A stretch of 64,000 bases of DNA, from assembly GCA_002914845.1 (NCBI GenBank), contig JXTC01000004.1, forward strand, positions 1,352,185 through 1,416,184, read 5' to 3'. This document shows, piece by piece, positions 12,809-25,454 of the stretch (position 1 is the first letter of the stretch; every line of letters starts with the position of its first letter). The stretch comes from Trema orientale (taxonomy: Eukaryota; Streptophyta; Magnoliopsida; Rosales; Cannabaceae). The notes under the pieces were generated by a model. The model was not told where the DNA came from. It made no database searches and saw only the letters and a list, made by a program, of their open reading frames with translations. The translations under genes and the position numbers were made by a program.

Positions 12809-13867
12809 ATGAGAAAAATGTGGACTAAATCTTCGCCGTCGCCGCCGACCCACCTCCTCATATTCCTCCTGTTCCTCCTCATCGCCGCCGCCGCCGCCGT
12901 CCAACGGTTCAAAGAAGCTCCCAAGTACTACAACTCCCCAAACTGTCCCACCACCAATGTCACGTGCTCCTCCTCCGAGGACAAGTCCTCCGACCCGTCA
13001 GTCCACGTGGCGATGACCCTCGACGCCGCTTACCTCCGGGGATCAATGGCGGCGATTCTCTCCGTGCTCCAACACTCCTCCTGCCCGGAAAGCATCCAGT
13101 TCCACTTCGTGGCCTCCTCCTCGGCCGACACCGCCTCCCTCCGGTCGACCCTCTCCGGTTCGTTCCCCTACCTCAAATTCCAAATCTACCCCTTTCACGA
13201 CGACGACGCCGTCGCCGGGCTCATCTCCACCTCAATCCGCTCCGCCCTCGACTGCCCCCTCAACTACGCCCGGAACTACCTGGCCGAGCTCCTCCCGGGC
13301 CGCGTACGACGCGTCGTTTACCTCGACTCCGACCTCGTTCTCGTCGACGACATCGCCAAGCTCGCCGCCACGCCACTCGGCGACGACGCCGTTCTGGCGG
13401 CGCCGGAGTACTGCAACGCCAACTTCACCTCCTACTTCACGCCCACCTTCTGGTCGAACCCTTCGCTGTCGTTGACCTTTTCCGGCCGGGAGGCGTGCTA
13501 CTTCAACACCGGGGTAATGGTCATGGACCTGGAGAGGTGGCGCGTGGGCGCGTACACGGCGAAGATCGTGGAGTGGATGGAGCTCCAGAAGAGAATGCGG
13601 ATCTACGAGCTGGGTTCGCTGCCGCCGTTTCTCCTGGTGTTCGCCGGGAAAATTGCTCCGGTGGATCACCGGTGGAACCAGCATGGGCTCGGCGGAGATA
13701 ACTTTCGTGGGCTTTGCAGGGATCTGCATCCGGGCCCAGTAAGCCTGCTTCATTGGAGTGGGAAAGGGAAGCCGTGGGCCCGCCTCGATGCCAACAGGCC
13801 CTGTCCCTTGGATGCTCTTTGGGCTCCTTATGATCTCTTACAAACTTCTTTTGTCCTTGAGTCTTAG
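12809..13867 (+). CDS. GATL: Galacturonosyltransferase-like (GATL) protein, GT8 family, GATL1/GATL2 type
   Basis: Intronless, 352 residues, the usual GATL length. Residues about 14-31 form a hydrophobic N-terminal signal or anchor, so the protein should enter the Golgi/ER lumen. The GT8 domain follows: [14 protein letters not shown] (66-79), [13 protein letters not shown] (151-163), the metal/UDP-sugar DxD motif as DSD (173-175, within VVYLDSDL), [11 protein letters not shown] (230-240), [13 protein letters not shown] (270-282), [12 protein letters not shown] (287-298) and [11 protein letters not shown] (313-323). Family members use UDP-sugars in pectin or xylan (reducing-end) synthesis; GATL1/PARVUS is needed for normal xylan in secondary walls. 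Third codon positions are strongly C/G-rich, unlike the surrounding DNA, as is usual for these intronless genes. Orthology to GATL1 versus GATL2 cannot be settled here. Confidence 0.95.
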   Translation: MRKMWTKSSPSPPTHLLIFLLFLLIAAAAAVQRFKEAPKYYNSPNCPTTNVTCSSSEDKSSDPSVHVAMTLDAAYLRGSMAAILSVLQHSSCPESIQFHFVASSSADTASLRSTLSGSFPYLKFQIYPFHDDDAVAGLISTSIRSALDCPLNYARNYLAELLPGRVRRVVYLDSDLVLVDDIAKLAATPLGDDAVLAAPEYCNANFTSYFTPTFWSNPSLSLTFSGREACYFNTGVMVMDLERWRVGAYTAKIVEWMELQKRMRIYELGSLPPFLLVFAGKIAPVDHRWNQHGLGGDNFRGLCRDLHPGPVSLLHWSGKGKPWARLDANRPCPLDALWAPYDLLQTSFVLES

Positions 13868-15515
13868 ACATAATTTTTTTTCTTTTTTTCTTTGGGGAAA
13901 AATTTTGAGGTTTTTTTTTTTTTTTTTGGATGGCGTATATATACAATTTGTGCTTAAACTACTCATTTTCTAGCGTCCTTGAGTGAGATGATTGAAAGAG
14001 AGAGAGAAAAAAAAAAGAAAGAAAAAAAAAAGACTAAGGTCGTTTTTTTTGTACATTATATAGCCAGTAACTTACCTTATTTTATTACAATAATATCATT
14101 GCTTTTAACTATTCTCTTCTTTGAATTATTACCCTTTTTTTTTTTTTTCATGGTTTCGTTCTAATAGGAAATAATTGATATCTAACATATAACGGCAGTC
14201 AAATGACAATATTGACAAATTTTAGGTCGAGATATTCATTGTCTGAATCTTCGTTTCAAGTTTGGTCAGATGTATGCTTTTATTCTTTTTTATATTGTTG
14301 CTATTGGCCAATTTTTTTTAATTAATTTTTTTTAAGGGCTATTGGCTAATTGTTATAATTTAAAAGACAAGCATAAATCAATGAAAATTACCTCGTGCCA
14401 TTGAGTAATTTTATAGCTTAGTAATGAGAACACAGATAAGGCCAGAGTAGCTAGCTTTTTCGCTTTGCATTCTTTTTACATCTTTAGCTTGTTTTTGAAT
14501 TAATTAGTTGTCTTTGTATGTAATGTCTCTCCAAAGCCAGACATTGCTTTGAGAGTCTTTGACAAAGCATTGCTTTGTTTTTATTGAATATCTAAAGGTT
14601 TGGTTTCAGTGATCTGCTGCACCCTAGCTAGCTAATTAATTCCTTCGTGTAATAGAAGTATCGTTAACATAATAATAAAATAACATCTGCCAATTGTTTC
14701 TAGAGGGAAGGAAGATTATATATAATTCAATTTCATACAAAATATGTGAGCTCTCATTTTTTTCCCCAAAATTGTACATTAATTTAAATCGTGGCTTTAT
14801 TAACCAATATACATATACACACAAATCATGAGGGCTCATTACCAAAAAAAAAAAAATAATAATAAAATAAAATTCATGAGGGATACAAATGAAACAACGT
14901 ACGACACGTGTCGTATGCTTTCTGTTTTAATTTGAATCTTTATTTGAAAATAAATAATTTTCAGGGTGGCCAAAAAGATTTTAGAATAGTTGAAAACAGA
15001 AGTAATTTGTCGGTGGCAACTGATCTTCCATGATTAAGGAGACGTAATTCTCAACGTAGAAGATAAAGGCCAGAGGGTTCCAGGATCTTGAACTAAACTA
15101 TTTAAATATTATGCCACTGATGGTCCTTAATTATGGTCAACTGCTTCCTCCTGTCTATATATATATTTATGCGAAATTTTCCTCCGATCATGTATGCTTA
15201 ATTATTATATTTATTGCATATTTCTAATTACCACTCATCCATCGGTATCCAGTGAGGATATATTAAATAGAAGTAATGTTAATATTTTATCAAAAAGAAA
15301 AAAAAAAGAAAAAAAGAAGGAGTTATGTTAATACATTACAAACAGGGTTGATATTTTTTCTGTGGTCAAGGGTCATAATGCAATTAAGCTCAAAAATTCA
15401 ATAACCAATCACCAAATAAAAATCACCAAATAATGCTCGCAGTTTCTAGATGTCCCAAAAATTAAATACGAAGCAATATATGTCCAAAATATATTCTATA
15501 AATGGCTTGCATATA
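13868..15515. other. 3' flank of GATL and intergenic spacer
   Basis: Several T- and A-homopolymer runs follow the GATL stop. No further gene was recognised. The 13979-14164 frame is low-complexity Lys/Phe translation of A/T runs. Confidence 0.5.
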
Positions 15516-15519
15516 TATA

Positions 15520-15985
15520 TGGTCATCAATCCAGTAAATATTTTTTTTTAGCTGTTGGATGAATTATTTGACGACTATAATGACATATATAAAAAGATGT
15601 GCATCATTAATGCTTTTTTTTTCCTACATTTTTATCATGATTAGATGTGTAAGATGAATTTTAATTAACTAAAATAATAACTAAAAAAAGCCTACTGGAT
15701 TGGTAACCTATTGGATTGGTATATATATATATATATGTGATTCCTAATCTAATAGGTATTAATTTTTTTTTACCTGTCTATAAGTATTTCTTTTTTTAAC
15801 CATTGGATCATAATCTAACTACTATAATTTAGATCGTTGGGAAACAAAATTAAAAATAAATACACATTATTTAATATTTTTCTCTCTCACTAACTTTTAC
15901 TATAAAAAGATGTGCGTGATGAATTTTAATTATGCAAAATAATACTTATGGATAGGTTAAAAAAAAGACATACTGGATTAGTACT
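15520..15985. repeat. Two tandem copies of a dispersed AT-rich repeat
   Basis: Both units carry aaaaagatgtgc, then gatgaattttaatta and end in tactggatt. The first unit is about 15520-15705 and the second about 15745-15985. The same family occurs, again as a pair, at about 39715-40135. It is non-coding and looks like a MITE or satellite-like derivative. Edges are approximate. Confidence 0.55.
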
Positions 15986-15999
15986 CATATATATAGGAT

Positions 16000-16197
16000 G
16001 ATGTTAGCTGTACCAAGATTGTTACCAAATTTTTAATACCAATATATGTGGCATATGAGTTGACATTATTCAATAAGTATATTAGAACTTACTAAAAATA
16101 ACTTAATCAAATTTACAAATTGAATGAAGCCAGTTCACATGCCACATATGTTGTATTAAAAATTTAGTACAAATTTTAGAATACTTAACATTATTCA
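16000..16197. mobile_element. Fold-back MITE, about 200 bp
   Basis: The left arm (aaatttttaataccaatata, then tgtggcatatgagttgac) is mirrored by the right arm (gttcacatgccacatatg, then ttgtattaaaaattt). The arms are at least 70 bases with mismatches, and the centre is short. Non-coding and non-autonomous. No clear target duplication was recognised. Confidence 0.6.
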
Positions 16198-16199
16198 TA

Positions 16200-17595
16200 T
16201 ATATATATATTATATGCTTCTAAGCCTTCTAATGCCCTGAAACATATTTCGAACTCTACAGAATTAATTAATAAAAGGTTTGAGATCTATAAATTTCATG
16301 ACTTCTTGGAGAAATATGAGGCTATCTCTCATGGAACTAATAGTACAAACCGACAATGCAGTGACCATTCCTGCGATATCTCTGGCGCATTTGGTGATCG
16401 ATGATTTATAATAAGGTCAACTTTGTTGGGTTTAAATAAGTTTTGATTAGATTTGCGACATAAAACTATTCACTAAGGTTTAATGTAGATACTTTTAGTC
16501 AACTTATCATAACCTTTTCTTATATAAGAAGCATGAGATCTAACGTGGGGCATTCCTCCCGCTCCCCCAACCCCTCCCAAAAAAAAAAAAAAAAAAAAAA
16601 ATCTAAATTCGAATCATATTGTTGCAGTTCGACCGAATTACTATTAGTTATCTTGACAACATTGATTAAGTTAATAATTAAATCTAATTTGTTATTGAAA
16701 ATTAGTAATTGAGTAATGATTAGGATGCTAAAAATTTACATAAAATGCACATAATACATATACCAATAATATAACATCCATTTCAATTACTACGTATCTT
16801 ATATTAAAATGGGACCACACTATTTATAATTTAGTAGTTGAAATAGACAACTAATTATTCTTAGTTAGCTCTCTTTCTTTTTAGTTGTCTTCCTACCTAT
16901 ATTTTCCTGTCGTTTTATTATAAAATTACAATTGATGATTTACTAAAATGTTTAGTGGAGAAGGGGATAACATTTTCTTTCTTCTTTCCCGTTACGACAT
17001 GGAACCTTTGAGCTTTTGACCTTGAGAAATAGTGAGAACATACCCAGCCACTAAGGCCAAATGTGAAGAAATGCGTGATCAATGAACATTTCAAATTAAA
17101 TAAGCGTGAGGAGCAAGTTACTGTCGTTTTTAGAAGATAGTGCCGTTTATGTAAAGCTGTTATTTTTTTTAGTAGGTTGGTGTTCGGGGGTTAGGTTTTT
17201 GTGCTCTAGATTACTTAAGAATAACCAGTAACTAACTAATCTTAGGACTAACCTGTCACTAACTGAAAAAAAAAAAAAAAACAAGGTTAGAGAAAATAGG
17301 CAAGTAGATCTATAAAATGGGTGGTAATGACAACTCTTTTTGGCTATGAGACGGTCTTTAGAAAGCTTTCGGTGAGTTAGATTGTTTGGGCTGTTCAATT
17401 AACCATCGCCATAAGTTAGAAAGTTAGTAAACTGACATGGGGAGTATCACTGATATTTGTTTTGTTAACTAGCCAATGATTTAGCAAATTGGTATGGATG
17501 ATTTCAATAACTATCTCCAAATACCAAAAAGTGACCAAAAAATTAAGTTCAGGAAAGTAAACTATATATATATATATATATAGGGCCAGTATAGC
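16200..17595. other. Intergenic spacer, no gene recognised
   Basis: AT-rich, with a poly-A run near 16579-16600 and another near 17266-17281. One isolated ctgtcgttttta near 17122 matches the motif that fills 21.8-24.9 kb. Confidence 0.45.
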
Positions 17596-17599
17596 ATTG

Positions 17600-17900
17600 A
17601 CAATTAAAAGTAGAGTGCCGAAAAGTAAATAGAAGCCAGTACAGTGGTACTATTAGAAAGTAGAGTGCATGAAAATAAATAACAAGCTACTGCTACACTG
17701 ACAACTGGAAAGTTAACAACAGAAAAATAAACAGCGGAAACTAAATGACGGGAATATGAATAACACGAAAGTAAAGGGAATCAGTATAAATAGTACTGGA
17801 AATAAAGTATTGGAAAGTAAATAACAAAGATATAAATAGGGGACCAATAAAATACTAGAATATATAATCCTACAATATAAATAACGACGCGCTAAAATAA
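17600..17900. repeat. Degenerate GAAAGTAAATAAC-like repeats
   Basis: Variants of gaaagtaaataac recur about every 20-45 bases (for example ccgaaaagtaaatag, gcatgaaaataaataac, acgaaagtaaaggg, ttggaaagtaaataac). It is non-coding. I suspect a decayed retrotransposon leader or untranslated region, but no coding domain supports that. Confidence 0.35.
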
Positions 17901-20900
17901 GGAGCATAGTGGTATTTATTAGAATAAATTATTAGGGGGGAGTAGTGAGTTTATAAGAGAAGAAATGGAAATTACTAAGGACGTTTCTTAATTAACGTGA
18001 TGATTATGTGATGAGAAGCGATGTTGGCCTCGGGCAAATGTTCACGAAGGAAGAAAGAATAGGGGGATGAAAATATTGATGATATTTGGCTTATTAACGG
18101 GATGAGGTGAAATCAAAAGGGAGATAAGTGATCGAAACGATCGACCTCGTATAACATGGGGGTTAATATGACCTTGTATTGATATAATGGAATTTAATGG
18201 AGGTGGTCCGAGTGGGGGAGTTAATGGAGTGAGAGAAAAGAAAAAAGAAAGGTAGGCAAGTGAAGGAAGGCAAAGTGGAGCGTACGTAATTGATTATTTG
18301 ATTATGAGTTATGTATTGGATGGCTTGAATTGGAGACCTCGTACATAAAACAGGACAGAGAGAACAACTGATATTGATGTTGTTGTGAAGCTCCGTGGAT
18401 GATCAGGAACCGAAGGAGAGAAATGATAGTCCTTCGGACGAGGGAATTAAGAAGAGAGAAGAAAGAGAACACGAGGCGCACAATAGTGAGAGATAAAGAG
18501 AGAGAATTGCACTGATAAGTTGATGAATGAATGCTTGATAAAATTATGGTTGATCTATCACAATCGCAAGATCCCATGGTCTTACCTGTAGACAAAATAT
18601 GGCCTTAACCAGCCTACTAAACTTGGTGGCCAATTGGTCACTTCTAAACTGAGGGACCAACCTAGTTACTTGTGTGGCATTAACATAAGCCTGCTCGAAT
18701 CCAAGCTTGCCATGAGTTGGTTCTGGAAACTTCTAGACTTTATTTGTCTCCAATTAGGTGCTGATGCATCAAGCTTCTCGAAACCCTGAGTGCTTGTCTT
18801 GAATCCGGCATTGACATCTTACTTTAACTAGTTTGATCACCTTAGTAAGAGCATCTCTAATGTAATGCTAAATCATTGTGCTAATGCTATAATTTAGCAT
18901 ATAACATAAAATTTCTTCGCCTCCAATGCAACGCTATTGTTTGTGTCAATTTCGTCATATACTTTATTTAGTGCTAAATCCGGCACAAAGTACGGTACAT
19001 AGCAAATTTTGGTATTCAATTCATTTTTAATTTACTATCATATTTTTAGTTTAAAAATTTTATAATCCGTACTTTCCAATGCGCAGTTAATATACTTGTA
19101 TATTGAAATTTCAATACTCAATCAATACACTTTGGGGGATTTTATTTGCACTCCTTATCACATTAAAGTACCCCCTTTCCTTAAAAATAGAATTTTAATT
19201 ACAAATATACCCTTAAGGTTTGAAGAGCTTTTTTTTCGCTCATATTTTTATCTAGTTCTAACTAAGTACACCCCTTTCTCTAACAGTATAATGTATTTAA
19301 TTTTCAGCTTTCTGCAAAAATGCTTACGGTAGAAATTCAAATCTACTGAAAACAAACCCTCCAATAGCTTTGATACTTCTCTCGGTGTACAAGGAATCTA
19401 CACAAATATAACTCAAGCCCGTGAAGAGTCAAAGACAGTAAAAACTTTTGAGGGTAATTTCCTCACACCAATCAGAAAAAGACACGTATGTCAAGCGGAA
19501 ACGACGCATTAAAAATGTCCAAAATGATATAACACTCTACCAGCCGACCAAGCCCACCAAGACTTAGGACCAGGCACCGGCTACATTCCACTGCAAAAGA
19601 GGAACCGAGCAAAGCTTGGAGGGAAAGTGCCTGGCTGTAGCACAATCAAGTTTGCTAAATAGAAAGAATAACCCTGCTAGGAGTTCATACCACATGCCGA
19701 TCAGGTAGATATCCTTAGTAAAAGACCAATAAGGGACCAAGAAATAGCCGACCACTAAGTAACGACATAGTTCCTACCAAGAGGAGAAATAAGGATGGCA
19801 TGAGCTGAAGAGAGGCCGATATTTAGCCCAATCACACTCATGTTTGTACGAGTGGGTAGGTGGGATTCTCTTCTATCTTTTCAGGGACAGGTAGATATCA
19901 ACCCCAACTTTAGGAGACCACAAAGCTACTGTAAATAGTCCCATAATCACCTGAAAGAGGTAAGCCGTCACAAATCCCCAAAATCCTATTTGACTCTTTC
20001 TTCTTTTTTTCTCCTCCTCCAATTCATTTACTATTCGTTTAGTATCCCGTCGAATATTTTATTGAATACATCACTAACCACCTTTTTGTGGAGGAGATTT
20101 GGTAGGTACCATACTGGTATTACCCATCATCAGTTAGTGAAGAGTCCATCTATAACCTTTTTCAAGGTTGTACGGATCATACCTATAATAAATAAGGGTT
20201 TCGGTTTCATATAAGAAAGAACCACTCAAAAGCGCATGACGCGCATTGGTTCACGGACCAAAATCCACGCCAACAAAAACCATCCCCTAAGAGCCTCACT
20301 TTGTTTTCTTTTTTATTTTTTTTCCCTGTTCTATAATATTTCGATTGACTAAAGAGAAATTTAGGTGGATGACTAAAATTTTAAATTTGATTAAGTAGAT
20401 GTCCACTCTTAAAATTTTATAGCTAAATATCCAAGTATATATATTTTTACACTTGGTAGATACACATATTTACCAATTTTAGTTACTGTACTGTAATGTA
20501 CTGGGTATATAATTTTTTATACTTGGTATATAAAATTTTACACTTAGTATATAAGCATATATACCGGACATTTTGCTATAACATTTGACAAAGGGACATT
20601 TACTAAAATTAAGCCCAAAATTTAGTCATATTTCTATAATCTGGATATCTATGTAGACTTTGTTTCACAAAAAATAAGAAAAATAAAATCAAACAAATCA
20701 TTAGCTTTTGTTGTCGAAAATTACTAAAATCATATTATATGCATTAATATAGGAACGTAGAAAGAATAAAGAAAAGCGAAAGGAAAGATCACAAAAGAAA
20801 AGATAATGGTGGTCTGTGTGGAAGTAAATTGAATACGAATGGAAGTGGGAGAGGGCTTTTGGGGAATGGGGGTGCGCAAAGAAAATTTCTATTTAAGTTG

Positions 20901-21740
20901 TGTTTTTCCGTCATTTTACTTTCAAGAGGGGTGCTTTTATGTTACAAGGGGTGTCAATATAGGGCCATATACTTTTAATGCTCAACCAATTACAAAATTA
21001 CCTTTTGATTCTTAAATAATAAAAAGTGAAACAAATAACGTTAAGACTAGTATTATGCATTGTTGGAGTAAAATTAAAATTATATAATTATGCATTTTGC
21101 TATTTTGTGTGTGTGTGTTTCAAATATAGCATTAGATTTGCATATTATGCATGGAAGATGGTCTAATGAGCCAAAATACATATCTTTGATTAGCTATCTC
21201 TTTGGTGATGCGTCATCGAGTTCTCATGCTGGGGCACTGGGGAGGGATCCTTCCAATCAAAATGTTGACCACTTTTGTTCGAACTATCTCTAGTTTAGGA
21301 TTTTTTTAAAAAAATTTTTTTTATCTTTTTTCAGGGGTAAGGTCGTTTAATTTAATTATTATTTATTACATATTTTATTAGATCTGATTTTGACGGAGCC
21401 AAGAAGAAGAAATGGGAGTTACAAAGAAAACTTCAGTTCATATTGGGCATGGGTTGAGAGAATAAATATGTGATTAGGTAATTCTTGGATTAATTAGTGG
21501 AAGAGTTAACGGAAGAGAAGAGAATTATAATTTAAAAAAAAAAAAACAGTATTGAAGATCGTGTCGAGGAACGGGTATAATGAGTATTTTTAATCTAGTA
21601 ATTTTAGATGTATTAATTATTTTGTTCAATTTAGTATTTTTGCTGCAAAATAAGGAATTGTTTTTTTTTTTTTATATATATAAACGGACTCCTCATAAGG
21701 AACTGCGATTGTTCTGCCTGGGGTGCAAATAAAACCCAAA
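17901..21740. other. Intergenic spacer with possible LTR remnant
   Basis: No gene was recognised. The stretch 19530-20220 has a composition like an LTR end (less AT-rich, a pyrimidine tract near 19995-20025, no long frame), but no second copy or primer site is present. The region 20340-20640 carries repeated ttacacttggta / tatataccaagtg-like words. Confidence 0.35.
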
Positions 21741-22982
21741 AATTTGTTTCCCTTTTGACGGCTACTATGATGTTGTTTGACTTTGATGCCATTGTCGTCT
21801 ACAACAATATTTGTAAAATTTGTCGTTTTTATAAAGCATAGTCGTTTCTCAAGTAACTATCCCTTTTAGGATTTTATATTTTTGTTTTTCAAAAGCTTCT
21901 GTAGTTTTCGGAAGATATTGCCGTTCTTAGTTTTGTTTTCTACATTATTGTGGTCTGTAGATAGTTGTCGTTTTAAATACTGTTACTTGTCGTATCTTAG
22001 TTTTTTGTTTGTAGGCTCTCATGTTGTGTTTTTGTAATAATTGTCTTTTCATAAATAGTTTTTGTCTCATCTCCGAAAACATATATGTTTTTCCGTTTTA
22101 ATTAGCTACTGTCGTATGCGAATGTTGTCGTTTATGGTTGAGGTTGCCCTTTCTCTCATATATTGTCGTATTAGCAGTATTGTTGTCAGGCTGCCGTTTT
22201 CTCATATGTTGTCGGATTAACAGGTAGTCTGCCTATGAGTTGTCGTTTTCAGATTTATTGTCGTTTACGACTACTGCCCTTTTTATGGATTTTGCTGTTT
22301 TATAATAGATTAAACAAAAAGAAGAAAAACGACAGTGGAGCGAGGGGTTGTTTGCTGCCTTTACATGCTCTGCTCCATTCATTTTTTTTTTTTTTCCTAA
22401 TTGAAAAAGGGGGGAAAAAAAAAAAAAGATAACTGCTCTCCTTCCCGTCTCTAAATATATATAGGTAGCTGCAGCAGTGAGATTGGCATCATTTATATCC
22501 CTTTTATGTGTATAAATTAAGGATGGAACCCTTTTGTATCTTGGGAGAATGGAGATTCGCTTGTTAGTAGTTATCAATAAGTTATTTGTTATTCTCAGCA
22601 AAAAAATTTAAAAAGCCTATATGTACATATAATACATATATATACACATAACACAGCAGAATTCTTGGGCACCTGGCTAGAAAATTGTTCCTTTGACTGA
22701 ATCAACTTCATGTGATTGAATATCTGAGTCTACAATGGCTTGTGTCTGATCTGATTTGCTAATTTTTTACTCCCTGATGTTTATTTTCTCAATTTTATTG
22801 TCGTTTTGAAAGATTAATGTGTCATCCGTATGATAATTCGTCACTAATTCTTAAATATTTTTAATTATTGTTTATAAGATTATTGTGTTTTTATGAGATA
22901 TCGGGTTTCCGAAAAACACCATCATTTAATACCTATTATATTTTCGTCATTATTTACTGTTATTGCGACATTTTAATTATGT

Positions 22983-23148
22983 TATAGGATACCAGTGGTG
23001 ACTAACACTACATGACATGGGAATATTTTTATGGGTGATTATAATTAATAGACTGTATCCCACACTAGTCCCATCGAAAATGTACTTATAATCATCCAGC
23101 AACAGACTGTAATGTCATATGGTGTTAGGCACCATATAGTGCCTATAG
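22983..23148. mobile_element. Small MITE, about 165 bp
   Basis: The left end tataggataccagtggtg, then actaacactacatgacat, is mirrored by the right end atgtcatatggtgttagg, then caccatatagtgcctata: imperfect inverted repeats of about 36 bases. A related copy lies at 59078-59252. Non-coding. Confidence 0.6.
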
Positions 23149-23696
23149 TATTATTCTTTTAGTTATTATTCGAGTTTATTGTCGTTTTTAATCATTTTTT
23201 TTGTTTTCATTACTTGTCTGTTATATGATTGTTGTCGTTTTTCCATAATTACTTGTCGTTTAACGATGTTATTGTTTTCTCTTAATGCCATTTTTAAGGA
23301 TTATTTACTAAAGTTATTTTCATTTTTACTAAAAGTCTCCCTTTCCATGAGTTGTTGAAATTATTATGGTTTGCAGGAGATGTTCTAAGCTGTTTGTCGT
23401 CGTTCTTCTATAAAATAATGAAAAATTAACTACTCTGGTGAGACTAAAAGGAAACATTTTAGAGTGACAAGTCTTAAGTTAAGCACAGAAAAGAAAATGG
23501 GAGGTAAAGGTGACTGAATTGTTGCCATGTTAACAAAGTTATGCTGATGAAATCAGAAGTATTGGCGATGGGTTCGGGTATAAATTTCTGACTAGTATTT
23601 TTTTTTTTTTTTTCTTTAAGGATATGATGTTGTTGAAGTGAATGTGGTCGTTTACAATTTATTCTCTTTTTTGAGAGATAATGTATAAGTTATGGC

Positions 23697-24434
23697 TAGA
23701 GATGGCTGGCCCACCAAAGGAAAAGGACGACCCAGCCCATCCCGTGGGCTACCCTATATGTGAGCTGGGCTGCACCAGTCCGCGGGGCAGAACGGTCTAG
23801 CCCACGGGCTAAGATGGGCCGGTCTATGGGCTTGCCCATAATAGCCCGTCGTGGGCTGGCCCACTCTAGCCCTCTCATAAGCAGACCCATTCTAGTTCAA
23901 AAAAAAAATATTTTATTTAACTTTAAAGTTATTTTTTATGAAATCCTAAATAATTTACATACAATTAAAAATTAATTTAACTGTTAATTAATATAAAAAT
24001 AAAAAATATTTACTAATATTAGAAAAACTAATATGGATAGAAATCTATAGTTATGTAAACTATTAACAAAAATTTTATTTATAACTGATTTATTAAAAAT
24101 CCTACAAGTTAAATTTAGTGAGACAATACAAAGTTTTAGTTTAGTAAGTAAAAAATAGTATAAAATATTTAAGATTATATAAAAAAAAATTAAAAAATAA
24201 TAAAAGAATAAAAAAATATAAAAATAAAAGAAAAAGGGCCAAAATGGGCTAGCCCATGATGGGATGGCCTATCTTGGCTCATCACGGGCTGGCCCATCTT
24301 GGCCCATCACGGGCTGGCCCATCGTAGCCCAGGCCTATAAGTTTTGGTGGGTCGGTTTGAGCTGCAAGCCACAATATCATAGCCCAACACAGCTCACAAA
24401 TAGTGGATGGGCCTGGGCTGGCCCATGGGCCGTA
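23697..24434. mobile_element. Non-autonomous hAT-like element with GGCCCA-rich ends
   Basis: The element starts tagagatggctggccc, a terminus typical of plant hAT elements, and ends ggctggcccatgggccgta. It is flanked by gttatggc (23689-23696) and gttgtggc (24435-24442), a 7-of-8 match for the 8-bp duplication of hAT transposons. Both ends are packed with GGGCTGGCCCA words in both orientations, while the roughly 350-base middle is extremely AT-rich. No transposase is encoded. It sits inside the TTGTCGTTTT field. Confidence 0.6.
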
Positions 24435-25454
24435 GTTGTGGCTGCGAAATAAATTATTTCATCGTTAGTTTAAGAGAAGTTTCCTTATCTCGACTTTATT
24501 GTCGTTTTTTTTAAGCTGAAGCCGTTTCTTAAGATAATGACATTTTAATAGTTTTTATCGTTGTTTAAAAAAAAAAAAAAAATTTGTTGTGCTTTATTAA
24601 TATATTGTTGCTTTAAGTTAATTGCTATGCTTTATGCCATTGTCACTGTCTTATCCTTTCATTTGGGTTTGTAGTTTTGACGTTATTTTCTTCCGGGAAA
24701 GTTGTCAGTTTTGTATTATTTGTAGTTTTTCTATTATTGTCATTTTTATCGAAATATTGTCGTTTTTCTAAGCCGTTAATTTTTTTTTTTCTCTGTAGAA
24801 TCTAATCAAATCGTTTTTATTAAAACATTGTCGGTTTTGTATTATTTGTTATTTTTCTCTAAGCTGTTATTGTCGGTTTTATGCCACGGTAAAAGAAAAA
24901 GCCCACTAATTAATAATATCACTAATTTGTATTTTTTAATTACTATTCCAACACGCCAAACGACGGTAATATCAACCTCAGAAAGGGTTTCGTACTTGAG
25001 CAATTTAGACTCATTATCATAAGTCGCTTTGGCTTTATTGTAACCTCATTTCTTAGAAATATCACTGCTATGCTTTCGTGCTGCTGTGCTGGATCTACTA
25101 CAAATTTCACACAAAACCAGCGTGACTGGCTGGAGAACAAGATTCAGATTTGATTTTTACCATCCACCACCACTTTCCTCTGCTGGTAGGTTGAAAGTTT
25201 TGTCTTCTACTATGTCCTTATCTAAATATATATTTGTCAAATTCATTTTTGAACCTTTTGTTTTTCATAAAAACAAGAGATTCATGATTGGTCTTGTTGA
25301 GTTTGTTAAGCTGACCTCTTCTATATTTGTTAGTTTTGTTCGTTTATGATGTATTGATTTATATCTGTATTTCGTCATAAATATGAAATTTTAGATGCGA
25401 TTTACAGTCTTGATGTCTGTCAGCAAATATGATAAGTATATCTGGTGGATGCAG

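Larger units (their letters stand above)
21780..24890. repeat. Dispersed TTGTCGTTTT motif field
   Basis: By eye, roughly two dozen variants of ttgtcgtttt (also tgccgttt, tgtcgtat, tgtcggtt) recur on the plus strand, for example near 21821, 21966, 22124, 22239, 22259, 22799, 23180, 23233, 23254, 24499, 24757, 24829 and 24869. Spacing is irregular (about 15-300 bases), so this is not a simple tandem satellite. Two insertions (22983-23148 and 23697-24434) interrupt it. No long reading frame runs through it. The nature of the field is unknown. Confidence 0.5.

Noticed and set aside
12964..13753. Long frames in other phases and on the opposite strand over the GATL gene (245 and 173 codons, Arg/Pro-rich)
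   Set aside because: They arise because the GATL gene has C/G at nearly every third position, which removes stops from the other frames. Their peptides match no family and the GATL frame holds all GT8 motifs.
18845..19010. gagcatctctaatg, a word typical of one end of a common plant MITE family
   Set aside because: No mirrored right end was found, so only a possible half element remains.
19530..20270. Possible solo LTR or LTR fragment
   Set aside because: Composition is suggestive, but there is no second copy, primer site or target duplication in the window.
22233..22601. 122-codon minus-strand frame
   Set aside because: It includes poly-Lys/poly-Phe from homopolymers and no domain; it runs through the motif field by chance.
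25086..25349. 87-codon frame upstream of the FANCM fragment
   Set aside because: No similarity to the FANCM DEAH half or to any family I recognise; it is low-complexity towards its end.
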